From Allobaculum sp. (GTDB lineage Bacteria; Bacillota_I; Bacilli_A; Erysipelotrichales; Erysipelotrichaceae): a stretch of 5,325 nt of DNA. Below are positions 1-4,793 of this stretch, piece by piece (position 1 is the first letter of the stretch; each line of letters starts with the position of its first letter). The DNA lies in assembly GCA_014803815.1 (NCBI GenBank), contig JAAVAY010000047.1:1-5325 (forward strand). The letters run 5' to 3'. Under the pieces are notes generated by a model. That model saw only the letters and a list, made by a program, of their open reading frames with translations. It searched no databases and was not told the origin of the DNA. The position numbers and the translations under genes were made by a program.

Positions 1-487
1 TGAGCGTCCTTGGCACGATAGAAAACTTTTCGACACTCCAGGTCTTGAAAACGACAAATCCGTTTTGGCTTGGTTGTCAGGAGTAGATTTAAAACAAGTC
101 ATTCCGACCAAACCTTTAAAGCCATATGTGTGTCAGGTGTATGAGGACCAATCTTTTGCGGTAGGCGGTCTAGCCCGCATGGATGTCGTGTGCAAAGGTA
201 AAGCTAGCATTGTAGGGTATTTCTCTTTGTCTTTGCCTATTCATCGCGGCAAATTAGCCGATGCCGATCGCTTATGGAGTGAACACCTCGGGGAAATGTT
301 ATCTCCAACTTTGGATGAATCGTTGGATACCATGAAAACGTGGCATGCGCCCAAATTGCGTCCCAATCAGAAAATGGATGTCGTAATTCAAGGACTTGGC
401 TGGTTTAGTGTGAGTGGAGACATTCAATCCATCACCGTCAAAGCCCATGAAGGCATTCAAGTAACATTTCGAAAGGCGATGATTTAA
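1..487 (+). CDS. yqeH: Ribosome biogenesis GTPase YqeH, C-terminal part (5' end outside the window)
   Basis: The first complete codon is at position 2, and the open frame gives 161 residues to TAA at 485-487. The visible part begins just before the GTPase G3 motif DTPG (positions 32-43). YqeH is a circularly permuted GTPase (motif order G4-G5-G1-G2-G3), so G3 followed by a C-terminal treble-clef/RNA-binding region is what is expected here. Family landmarks that follow are a LKP segment, GGLAR (a strong YqeH signature), an IHRGKL-type segment, and GLGWFSVSG near the end. By family knowledge YqeH acts in the cytoplasm in assembly of the 30S ribosomal subunit. An internal TTG at 65 is not the start, because the same frame upstream encodes the conserved DTPG. 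The stop overlaps the yhbY start by one base (TAATG), so the two are probably translationally coupled. The zinc finger and the other G motifs lie upstream and cannot be checked. Confidence 0.95.
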   Translation, partial: ERPWHDRKLFDTPGLENDKSVLAWLSGVDLKQVIPTKPLKPYVCQVYEDQSFAVGGLARMDVVCKGKASIVGYFSLSLPIHRGKLADADRLWSEHLGEMLSPTLDESLDTMKTWHAPKLRPNQKMDVVIQGLGWFSVSGDIQSITVKAHEGIQVTFRKAMI

Positions 488-774
488 TGCTTAGTGCTCA
501 AAATAAAAAGAAACTCCGTACGATGGCGATGGAGCTTCCCTCTATGCTTCAAATTGGTAAAGCCAATTTAACGCCATCCTTTTTTGAAACTCTGAACGCT
601 GATTTGGAGGCTCATGAATTGGTCAAAGTGACGATGCAAAAAACAAGTGAACTCAGCGTTCGCGAAGCGGCCATTGAGTGTGCAGGTGCGACGAGCAGTG
701 AAATCATTCAAATTATCGGTCGCACGTTCACTTTGTACAAACAAAGCAAACAAAATAAACTTGGCATTCGCTAA
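487..774 (+). CDS. yhbY: YhbY/YqeI family RNA-binding (CRM domain) protein
   Basis: This 95-residue protein consists of one CRM domain. Members are small RNA-binding proteins associated with pre-50S ribosomal subunits. Landmarks are an N-terminal KKKLR helix, the LQIGKANLT segment that matches the family's GxxG-type loop, a central HELVKV strand, and the C-terminal IIGRTFTLYK motif, which is the most recognisable signature. Its length is typical of the family (roughly 95-105). The GKxG loop reads GKAN, with the second glycine replaced. The ATG overlaps the yqeH stop by one base, and a GAAAGG Shine-Dalgarno at 471-476 lies about 10 bases upstream, so expression with yqeH is likely. In Bacillus aroE sits between these two genes, and it is absent here. 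The family assignment is secure. The exact rRNA target is not known from sequence. Confidence 0.95.
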   Translation: MLSAQNKKKLRTMAMELPSMLQIGKANLTPSFFETLNADLEAHELVKVTMQKTSELSVREAAIECAGATSSEIIQIIGRTFTLYKQSKQNKLGIR

Positions 775-954
775 TGTCTAAGCCGCCTATGTAAAGTCTT
801 AGAGAGCAAGACGCATTTCGTTTCCAAGTATTGAAACTCTAAACCTTCTGTTCTGGCCTAAAATTTAAGGAAAAGGCATGGAGACATAAATAAAGAAAGG
901 TAGGTTCGGGTTTTCTTTTCCTGACAACGTTACGAGTCTCCAGCCCGAAACGAA
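775..954 (+). promoter_or_regulatory. 180-base gap between yhbY and nadD with nested inverted repeats (candidate leader structure)
   Basis: Genes around this gap are otherwise tightly packed, so 180 non-coding bases stand out. Seen directly: a 5-bp hairpin (796-800 with 808-812); an 11-bp perfect inverted repeat whose right arm covers the nadD ATG (814-824 with 947-957); a nested 7-bp pair (879-885 with 936-942); and a competing 7-bp pair (869-875 with 915-921) that would cross the previous one. There is no GC-rich hairpin followed by a T run, so no convincing intrinsic terminator. I found no -35/-10 pair with acceptable spacing; TTGAAA at 831-836 and TAAAAT at 859-864 are 22 bases apart. No known riboswitch class is recognisable. 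A cis-acting control region for nadD-yqeK is inferred, not shown. Confidence 0.4.
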
Positions 955-957
955 ATG
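814..957 (+). repeat. 11-bp perfect inverted repeat ending on the nadD start codon
   Basis: The left arm CATTTCGTTTC (814-824) is the exact reverse complement of the right arm GAAACGAAATG (947-957), and the last three bases of the right arm are the nadD initiation codon. Pairing stops at both ends (813/958 and 825/946 do not pair). If both arms are on one transcript they could fold and hide the start. There is no target-site duplication beside the arms, which argues against a miniature transposon. Confidence 0.5.
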
Positions 958-2139
958 AAAAAGAAAGTCGCTTTGTTGGGCGGATCATTTGATCCCATTC
1001 ACAATGGACACCTCACTATGGCACAAGCCGCTTTAGATCATCTCGGGGTCGATGAAGTTTGGTTTATTCCTGCGGGATCTACGCCTTTAAAAGATCGTCC
1101 TTTGACCAATGCTGCCCACCGTTTAAAAATGATTCGCTTGGCTTGCCAAGAAAATCCCAAATTTAAAGTGTGTGATATCGAATTAAAACGCAATGGAAAA
1201 AGTTATACCGTCGATACCTTGGAAAGACTGACGCAGCTTTTTCCAAATATTGAATTTTTTTGGTTGATTGGAGAAGACCAAGCCCATAATTTTGATCATT
1301 GGAAAGATCCCGATCGCCTCAAAGAGCTAGCCACCTTTGCGGTCGCTATTCGCCAAGAACCAAAAGCCCAAGAAGAAGTTGCATCGGATCTTTGGGAAAA
1401 CGATTCAGAAGAAATTCTTGTAGAGGAGTCTGTTTTAGAAGAAGTTGAAGAAAAGCAAGAGGAAAAAGTGCTTCCGATGGAAGAATTAGAGGAAGGATTT
1501 ATTGCCTTGCCCATGCGACCGATGGATGTCTCTTCGACTCAAATTCGAAATGGCAAACGCCTCAACATGTTGCCTAAACCCGTTTTAAACTACATCTTGG
1601 ATCAAGAACTCTACTTGATTTGGTGGATTCGTAGCCAAATGAGTCCTTCTCGTTTTGCTCATTCCTGCAGTGTAGCTAGACTTTGTCGCGAATTGGCCAA
1701 AGCCCATGGCCTCAATCCCCATGCCGCTTGGTTAGCTGGACTTTTCCATGATATCGCCAAAGATATGCCCAAAGAGGAGCAGGAAAAATGGATTCGAGCT
1801 GTCTTTCCTGAAGCTCTCAATGAACATCATGCGATTTGGCATGGATATATTGGCAGTGAAGTGGTCAAACGTTTTTATGGTCTAGAAAGTCCGATGATTC
1901 GTAATGCTATTTTCAACCACGTCAAAGGGACAAGCTACGATCCATACGCTATGATGGTTTTCATTGCGGACAAACTCGATCCTTTACGAGGATATGATTC
2001 CTCTGGTTTATACAAAGCCTGTTTACATGATTTATACAATGGCTTTTTACTGGTAAAAGCCGAAAATAAGGCCTTTTTAGAAAAAGAAAAGGGAACCTCG
2101 AAGGATAAAGCGAAACTATTAAGCCAAAAAAAGGAATAA
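955..2139 (+). CDS. nadD-yqeK: Fused nicotinate-nucleotide adenylyltransferase (NadD) - HD-domain Ap4A hydrolase (YqeK)
   Basis: This 394-residue protein has two cytoplasmic enzyme domains. The NadD domain (about 1-220) makes nicotinate adenine dinucleotide from NaMN and ATP. It shows GGSFDP at 9-14, the catalytic HNGH (H16-H19), the IGED...W segment (104-116, D108), and SSTQIR at 193-198 that closes the ATP site. The YqeK domain (about 228-375) is an HD phosphohydrolase. Members symmetrically cleave diadenosine tetraphosphate, and the probable metal ligands are H236, H265-D266, H296, H322 and D339. Both catalytic sets look intact. Bacillus encodes the two as separate adjacent genes. Residues 137-181 form an acidic insertion (19 Asp/Glu of 45) where NadD normally has a short loop. 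ATG 955 is the only possible start: an in-frame TGA lies at 922-924 and no other start codon falls between. There is no clear Shine-Dalgarno, and the start lies in an inverted-repeat arm. Confidence 0.93.
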   Translation: MKKKVALLGGSFDPIHNGHLTMAQAALDHLGVDEVWFIPAGSTPLKDRPLTNAAHRLKMIRLACQENPKFKVCDIELKRNGKSYTVDTLERLTQLFPNIEFFWLIGEDQAHNFDHWKDPDRLKELATFAVAIRQEPKAQEEVASDLWENDSEEILVEESVLEEVEEKQEEKVLPMEELEEGFIALPMRPMDVSSTQIRNGKRLNMLPKPVLNYILDQELYLIWWIRSQMSPSRFAHSCSVARLCRELAKAHGLNPHAAWLAGLFHDIAKDMPKEEQEKWIRAVFPEALNEHHAIWHGYIGSEVVKRFYGLESPMIRNAIFNHVKGTSYDPYAMMVFIADKLDPLRGYDSSGLYKACLHDLYNGFLLVKAENKAFLEKEKGTSKDKAKLLSQKKE

Positions 2140-2153
2140 GAAAGCATTAATTT

Positions 2154-2498
2154 ATGGATCAACAAAAAATAACAGAACTTGTTATTCAGGCCATCAGTGA
2201 AAAAAAAGGCCATGACATCGAAGTATACGATACGACTTCACTCACCCCTTTTATGGATACCATGATTGTAGCGAGCAGTGACAACTTAAAACAAAACTAT
2301 GCGCTTGCCCAAAATATCAAAGATCGACTGTTTGAAGCTGGCTATGATGGGAATTATCGTGTCGAAGGGACAAGTGAATCGCGTTGGATCTTAGTCGATC
2401 TCAAAGACATCGTGATTCATCTCTTTGCAGATCATGAGCGCGAGGTGTATTCGCTTGATCGGTTGTATCAAGAATGCCCCGTCCAACGCTTTGAATAA
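2154..2498 (+). CDS. rsfS: Ribosomal silencing factor RsfS
   Basis: This 114-residue protein is of the RsfS/YbeB/YqeL (Iojap) family. By family knowledge it binds ribosomal protein uL14 on the 50S subunit and blocks joining with 30S, lowering translation in starvation or stationary phase. Landmarks are the N-terminal helix (residues 5-17), the DIEVYDTT strand, a DTMIVASSDN segment (35-44), and the signature block from RVEG to HLF with SRWILVDLKD in its middle (about 76-85), which forms the uL14-facing surface. Length matches the family. It lies 14 bases after nadD-yqeK, its standard place in Bacillota. An in-frame TAA (2148-2150) sits just upstream, so ATG 2154 is fixed. The best Shine-Dalgarno, AAGGAA (2131-2136), overlaps the previous stop and is about 17 bases from the ATG, unusually far, so coupling to upstream translation is plausible. 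Confidence 0.95.
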   Translation: MDQQKITELVIQAISEKKGHDIEVYDTTSLTPFMDTMIVASSDNLKQNYALAQNIKDRLFEAGYDGNYRVEGTSESRWILVDLKDIVIHLFADHEREVYSLDRLYQECPVQRFE

Positions 2499-2513
2499 CG
2501 GGTTGACGAATGT

Positions 2514-2559
2514 GTGCTCTTTTTGCCTTCTTGATTATGGTAAAAAGAGCGCTTTTTTT
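2514..2559 (+). terminator. Intrinsic terminator-like hairpin after rsfS, directly before the yqeM ribosome binding site
   Basis: Bases 2514-2527 pair with 2539-2552 in a 14-bp stem. Its core is nine perfect pairs (GCTCTTTTT with AAAAAGAGC), with G-T wobbles at 2515/2551 and 2525/2541. The loop is 2528-2538, and seven T follow at 2553-2559. The form is that of a Rho-independent terminator. It lies only four bases before the AAGGAGA ribosome binding site of yqeM, leaving no room for a promoter after it, so yqeM must depend on read-through or on a promoter upstream. Confidence 0.8.
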
Positions 2560-2562
2560 ATC

Positions 2563-2569
2563 AAGGAGA
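2563..2569 (+). promoter_or_regulatory. Strong Shine-Dalgarno of yqeM
   Basis: AAGGAGA at 2563-2569 is a near-consensus site with a 7-base spacer to ATG 2577. It fixes the yqeM start and is the strongest ribosome binding site in the first cluster. Confidence 0.85.
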
Positions 2570-2576
2570 ATAAAAA

Positions 2577-3305
2577 ATGGGACAATATGAACCAACGTTA
2601 TCGCATTATTACGATGCTTTAGTGGGGGATTTAGAAGCTTCTGCGAAATGGGTGGAATGGGTTGAAAGGTACAATCCTGGGTCACGATTTTTGGAATTGG
2701 CTTGTGGAAGTGGAGCCATTACCTCTTTACTCGCTCAAAACCACGAAGTCCAAGCCCTTGATTTGTCGGCTTCTATGTTGGAAAAAGCCAAAGAACGCGA
2801 TGAAAACGGCCAAATTTCGTTTATCCAAGGCGATATGCGCCATTTAGAAAGCCTAGGCGTATTTGATGCCATTGGATGCTTTTGTGACTCTTTCAATTAT
2901 TTGATCAATCCCGAGGAAATTGAAGCTTTTTTTCAAAGCGTAGCGAACCATTTAACTAAGGATGGCTATTTTTTCTTCGATAGCCATGGCCTAGATCGCT
3001 TAGAGGAATTTAAAGCCGATCGAGACGACTATGGTTATGAAGAAGAAGGTACGTTTGAGGATGGAACCCAAGTGGAATGGCGCATTCGCTCAGAAGACGA
3101 TTTCATCGTACAAGACTTTGCCTTTTATTTACCCAACCAACCTGTCGTCCTCGAACATCACGTACAGCGCGTCTATTCTTTAGAATTTTTACAAGCGGCT
3201 TTACAAAAGGCTGGATTTGCGGTGTTAGACATCCTTGGGGATTTTGGAGAAGAACCATTGGAAACGTGCGAGAAATATTTCATCGCTTGTCAAAAGAAAG
3301 AATAA
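2577..3305 (+). CDS. yqeM: Class I SAM-dependent methyltransferase, YqeM family
   Basis: This 242-residue cytoplasmic protein has a Rossmann-like methyltransferase fold. Motif I (LELACGSG, residues 39-46) binds S-adenosylmethionine. The acidic residue after strand 2 is D62 in ALDLS. IQGDMR (83-88) and the FDAIGCFCDSFNYL segment (96-109) follow as in the YqeM group. The C-terminal half has a charged stretch (145-175) and ends in EKYFIACQKK. Its place directly after rsfS is the usual one for yqeM in Bacillota. The methylated substrate is not established for this family as far as I know, and nothing in the sequence reveals it. The start is fixed by AAGGAGA 7 bases upstream. The gene is cut off from rsfS by a terminator-like hairpin, so its level may be set separately from the genes before it. 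The family call is confident and the function is open. Confidence 0.9.
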   Translation: MGQYEPTLSHYYDALVGDLEASAKWVEWVERYNPGSRFLELACGSGAITSLLAQNHEVQALDLSASMLEKAKERDENGQISFIQGDMRHLESLGVFDAIGCFCDSFNYLINPEEIEAFFQSVANHLTKDGYFFFDSHGLDRLEEFKADRDDYGYEEEGTFEDGTQVEWRIRSEDDFIVQDFAFYLPNQPVVLEHHVQRVYSLEFLQAALQKAGFAVLDILGDFGEEPLETCEKYFIACQKKE

Positions 3306-3341
3306 GCAAATTTAGGAGCGCATTTGCGGAGAACAAAGAAG

Positions 3342-3388
3342 AAAGGAAGAGATTTGGCAAGCTCCTTTCATCTCCTTGCCAAGATAGT
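3342..3388 (+). promoter_or_regulatory. Shine-Dalgarno and intervening hairpin before mtnN (candidate structure-bridged ribosome binding site)
   Basis: No Shine-Dalgarno lies at normal distance from ATG 3389. The best one, AAAGGAAG (3342-3349), is 39 bases away. Between them, 3353-3361 pairs with 3375-3383 in a 9-bp stem (eight Watson-Crick pairs plus one T-G wobble; GGCAAG with CTTGCC at the core) around a 13-base loop. When the hairpin forms, only about 3 + 5 unpaired bases separate the site from the ATG, which is an ordinary spacing. The pairing is seen; its use in initiation is inferred. Confidence 0.5.
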
Positions 3389-4066
3389 ATGATCGGATTA
3401 ATTGCAGCGACTTCTCAAGAAATGAGCGCGATTAGTAGCCAGATGGATCGCGTATCGAGCCGTACGCTAGCTCATGTGGAATTTCGAAGCGGAAAACTGG
3501 GAGGCCAAGACATCGTGGTGGCTTTATCGGGGGTAGGAAAAGTCGCCGCGGCCATTGCCTCCACGCTCATGTGTCAGTTATATCAACCCTCTTGCCTCAT
3601 TTCCGTTGGCGTAGCGGGGGGGTTAAAACAAGAACAGGAAGTGGGGGATTTAATCATTTCCGATGCCATTATTCAAGCTGACTTTGATACGACTCAATTT
3701 GATGGGCCAGAAGGCTTAGGGTTGCGCTTTCAGGCTAATCCCAAGCTCATAGAAAAAGCGCAAAAAGCGGCCCAAAAAACACAGTTGAATTGGATGGTTG
3801 GAGCTATTGCCACGCAAGATTTGTTTATGGCGGCGAAAGAGGATTATGAGCGTCTCCTTCATAACTTCCCCGAGGCGGCCTGTTCGGAAATGGAAGGTGG
3901 GGCCGTAGCGCAAACCGCTAAGGCGTTCTCCATTCCTTGCCTTGTGGTGCGCACCTTGAGCGATGTGGCCGTTCATGAGAATAACCCCATGGAATATGCC
4001 CAATTTGCCGTGGAATCGGCTCAAAAAGTGGCAACCTTTTTAGAGATTTTTTGCCAAGAGTTTTAG
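3389..4066 (+). CDS. mtnN: 5'-methylthioadenosine/S-adenosylhomocysteine nucleosidase
   Basis: This 225-residue protein hydrolyses the glycosidic bond of 5'-methylthioadenosine and S-adenosylhomocysteine, releasing adenine in methionine/SAM salvage. The SRH product can feed autoinducer-2 synthesis if LuxS is present elsewhere. Landmarks are MIGLIAA at the start, catalytic E11, SGVGKVAAA (47-55), GVAGGL (74-79), the EMEGGAVAQ substrate-binding block (167-175, E169), and RTLSDVA with catalytic D192. Length fits the family (about 230). The frame is open far upstream into yqeM, but no ATG, GTG or TTG in that frame lies between the yqeM stop and 3389, and the family N-terminus begins here, so 3389 is the start. 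It has no normally spaced ribosome binding site (see the hairpin before it). The usual SGD-type segment near residue 143 reads TQDLF. It ends at a strong terminator. Confidence 0.93.
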   Translation: MIGLIAATSQEMSAISSQMDRVSSRTLAHVEFRSGKLGGQDIVVALSGVGKVAAAIASTLMCQLYQPSCLISVGVAGGLKQEQEVGDLIISDAIIQADFDTTQFDGPEGLGLRFQANPKLIEKAQKAAQKTQLNWMVGAIATQDLFMAAKEDYERLLHNFPEAACSEMEGGAVAQTAKAFSIPCLVVRTLSDVAVHENNPMEYAQFAVESAQKVATFLEIFCQEF

Positions 4067-4069
4067 TGT

Positions 4070-4098
4070 AAACTAGGTCGATCGATCTAGTTTTTTTT
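4070..4098 (+). terminator. Rho-independent terminator after mtnN
   Basis: Bases 4070-4079 pair with 4084-4093 in a 10-bp stem (one G-T wobble at 4077/4086) capped by the four-base loop GATC, and eight T run from 4091 to 4098. It begins three bases after the mtnN stop and ends the first gene cluster. Confidence 0.88.
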
Positions 4099-4165
4099 GC
4101 ATTTCATTTTTCTAAAGGTTTTCTTACGTTGCAAGGGGGAAGACACAAGGAATGGACTCAGTTTG

Positions 4166-4171
4166 TATAAT
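4166..4171 (+). promoter_or_regulatory. Consensus -10 hexamer of a likely promoter for the TseB-like/dnaD unit
   Basis: TATAAT at 4166-4171 is a perfect sigma-A -10 element in the only large gap between a terminator and the next gene, so transcription would begin near 4178. A matching -35 is poor: the best partial match is AAGACA (4140-4145, four of six bases) with a 20-base spacer. A TG pair directly precedes the hexamer but is not in the exact extended -10 position. The call rests mainly on the -10 match and the context. Confidence 0.55.
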
Positions 4172-4198
4172 GGAACTTACTCTGATTTAAAATTTACC

Positions 4199-4240
4199 AA
4201 AAGAACAAGAAATTAAGGGGAATGGATCTTGTTCTTTTTT
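4199..4240 (+). terminator. Terminator-like hairpin inside the leader of the TseB-like/dnaD unit (candidate attenuator)
   Basis: Bases 4199-4210 pair perfectly with 4227-4238 (12 bp, AAGAACAAG with CTTGTTCTT at the core), and the T run spans 4235-4240. The 16-base loop contains AAGGGG (4215-4220), which could pair with CTCCTT at 4246-4251 (one wobble). Lying between the probable promoter and the gene, the hairpin would end a leader RNA of about 60 bases unless bypassed. It could instead be a backup terminator for mtnN, but no room remains after it for a promoter. Confidence 0.65.
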
Positions 4241-4271
4241 ATCGGCTCCTTTTTAAAGAAGGGCCATGAAA

Positions 4272-4277
4272 AGAGGA
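4272..4277 (+). promoter_or_regulatory. Shine-Dalgarno favouring the start at 4287
   Basis: AGAGGA (4272-4277) sits 9 bases before ATG 4287. The other in-frame ATG (4266) has AAGAAGGG only 2 bases upstream, which is too close, and that site can fold into a small hairpin (4244-4252 with 4258-4265). The spacing therefore favours 4287. Confidence 0.55.
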
Positions 4278-4286
4278 TATGCATTC

Positions 4287-4793
4287 ATGTTGTTTTCATC
4301 TAAAGGTCGCTCACCCACCAAAAAGCAACCTTCTAAAGATACGTATGGCTGGCCCCTCACCTTTGCCTTATGGCTCGTGTTGGTGTTTGGCATTTGTTGT
4401 ATATGGGCTTTATTTATTAGTGGGCCAGTCCGCTTACATGAGGCCCAAATCGCCCAAGTCAAAGAAACTATTGAAGCCCAAGTGCCTGCTATTCAAGGCC
4501 TTCAACAAGCCGCCTTTGATTATGTCACCTGGCAAGGGTATACCCACGAGCTATTGTATTGGTTTGATGCGACGGGAAACCTCATTACAACGCGGGAACT
4601 TTCGACTTTAGACTATAATGAGGCCAGAGAAACCGCAAAAGAGAATTATGGAATGGAGGCTCGCATCGTGTTTTTAGCCTATGGATATAGTGGTCCCGTC
4701 TATCAACTTGAAACGGATACCCGTCTTTTAATGTTAGACTATGACACTTTGGACTGGGTATACGAAAGGAGCTTAACCTATGGGACAAAATGA
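4287..4793 (+). CDS. TseB/YpmB-like single-pass membrane protein (DUF5590-type)
   Basis: This protein has 168 residues from ATG 4287, or 175 from ATG 4266. A basic, proline-containing cytoplasmic tail (residues 1-20) leads into one hydrophobic membrane segment (about 22-45), followed by an extracytoplasmic domain. The tail-then-membrane order suggests an N-in anchor, not a cleaved signal peptide. The outer part looks like the small PepSY/DUF5590 folds of YpmB/TseB: a helix (51-77), a strand with LLYWFDATGNLI (89-100), a helix containing ARETAKENYG, then VYQLETDTRLLMLDY as the second half. In Bacillus subtilis TseB is reported to affect cell-wall elongation with a class A/B penicillin-binding protein; transferring that role is inference. 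Placement just before dnaD supports the assignment, since ypmB and dnaD lie close in Bacillus. It ends in TGA, overlapping dnaD by 14 bases. Confidence 0.75.
   Translation: MLFSSKGRSPTKKQPSKDTYGWPLTFALWLVLVFGICCIWALFISGPVRLHEAQIAQVKETIEAQVPAIQGLQQAAFDYVTWQGYTHELLYWFDATGNLITTRELSTLDYNEARETAKENYGMEARIVFLAYGYSGPVYQLETDTRLLMLDYDTLDWVYERSLTYGTK
4765..4771 (+). promoter_or_regulatory. Shine-Dalgarno of dnaD, inside the preceding gene
   Basis: AAAGGAG at 4765-4771 has an 8-base spacer to ATG 4780. It lies within the 3' end of the TseB-like gene and supports the overlapping dnaD start. Confidence 0.8.

Noticed and set aside
65..67. TTG as the start of a 140-residue gene
   Set aside because: The same frame upstream encodes the GTPase G3 motif DTPG and continues to the window edge, so this is the middle of yqeH.
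878..889. Three-codon open frame (ATG GAG ACA TAA) with AAGGA six bases upstream, in the yhbY-nadD gap
   Set aside because: It could be a minimal upstream ORF, but such short frames with purine-rich leaders are common by chance and nothing else supports translation.
814..957. Miniature transposon bounded by the 11-bp inverted repeat
   Set aside because: There is no flanking target-site duplication, the right arm includes the start codon and first bases of a conserved gene, and no second copy is seen in the window.
1296..1514. Ser-rich minus-strand frame opposite nadD
   Set aside because: It is the antisense of the acidic GAA/GAG-rich insertion, which reads as TTC/TCT/TCC on the other strand; it has no ribosome binding site or family resemblance.
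2503..2541. Promoter for yqeM starting with TTGACG at 2503-2508
   Set aside because: The hexamer is a good -35 but the nearest -10-like sequences (2533-2541) are 24 or more bases away and lie inside the terminator stem-loop.
3306..3327. Hairpin after yqeM (3306-3311 with 3322-3327) as a terminator
   Set aside because: The 6-bp stem is AT-rich and is not followed by a T run.
3077..3388. Long open frame running into mtnN from inside yqeM, giving a 329-residue protein
   Set aside because: The first 104 residues are an out-of-frame reading of yqeM, rich in Arg/Ser/Thr with no domain character. The MTA/SAH nucleosidase family begins at MIGLIAA, so the gene starts at 3389.
4152..4190. 12-codon open frame as a leader peptide before the 4199-4240 hairpin
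   Set aside because: It has no well-spaced Shine-Dalgarno, shows no run of one regulatory amino acid, and its ATG lies before the transcription start expected from the TATAAT at 4166-4171.
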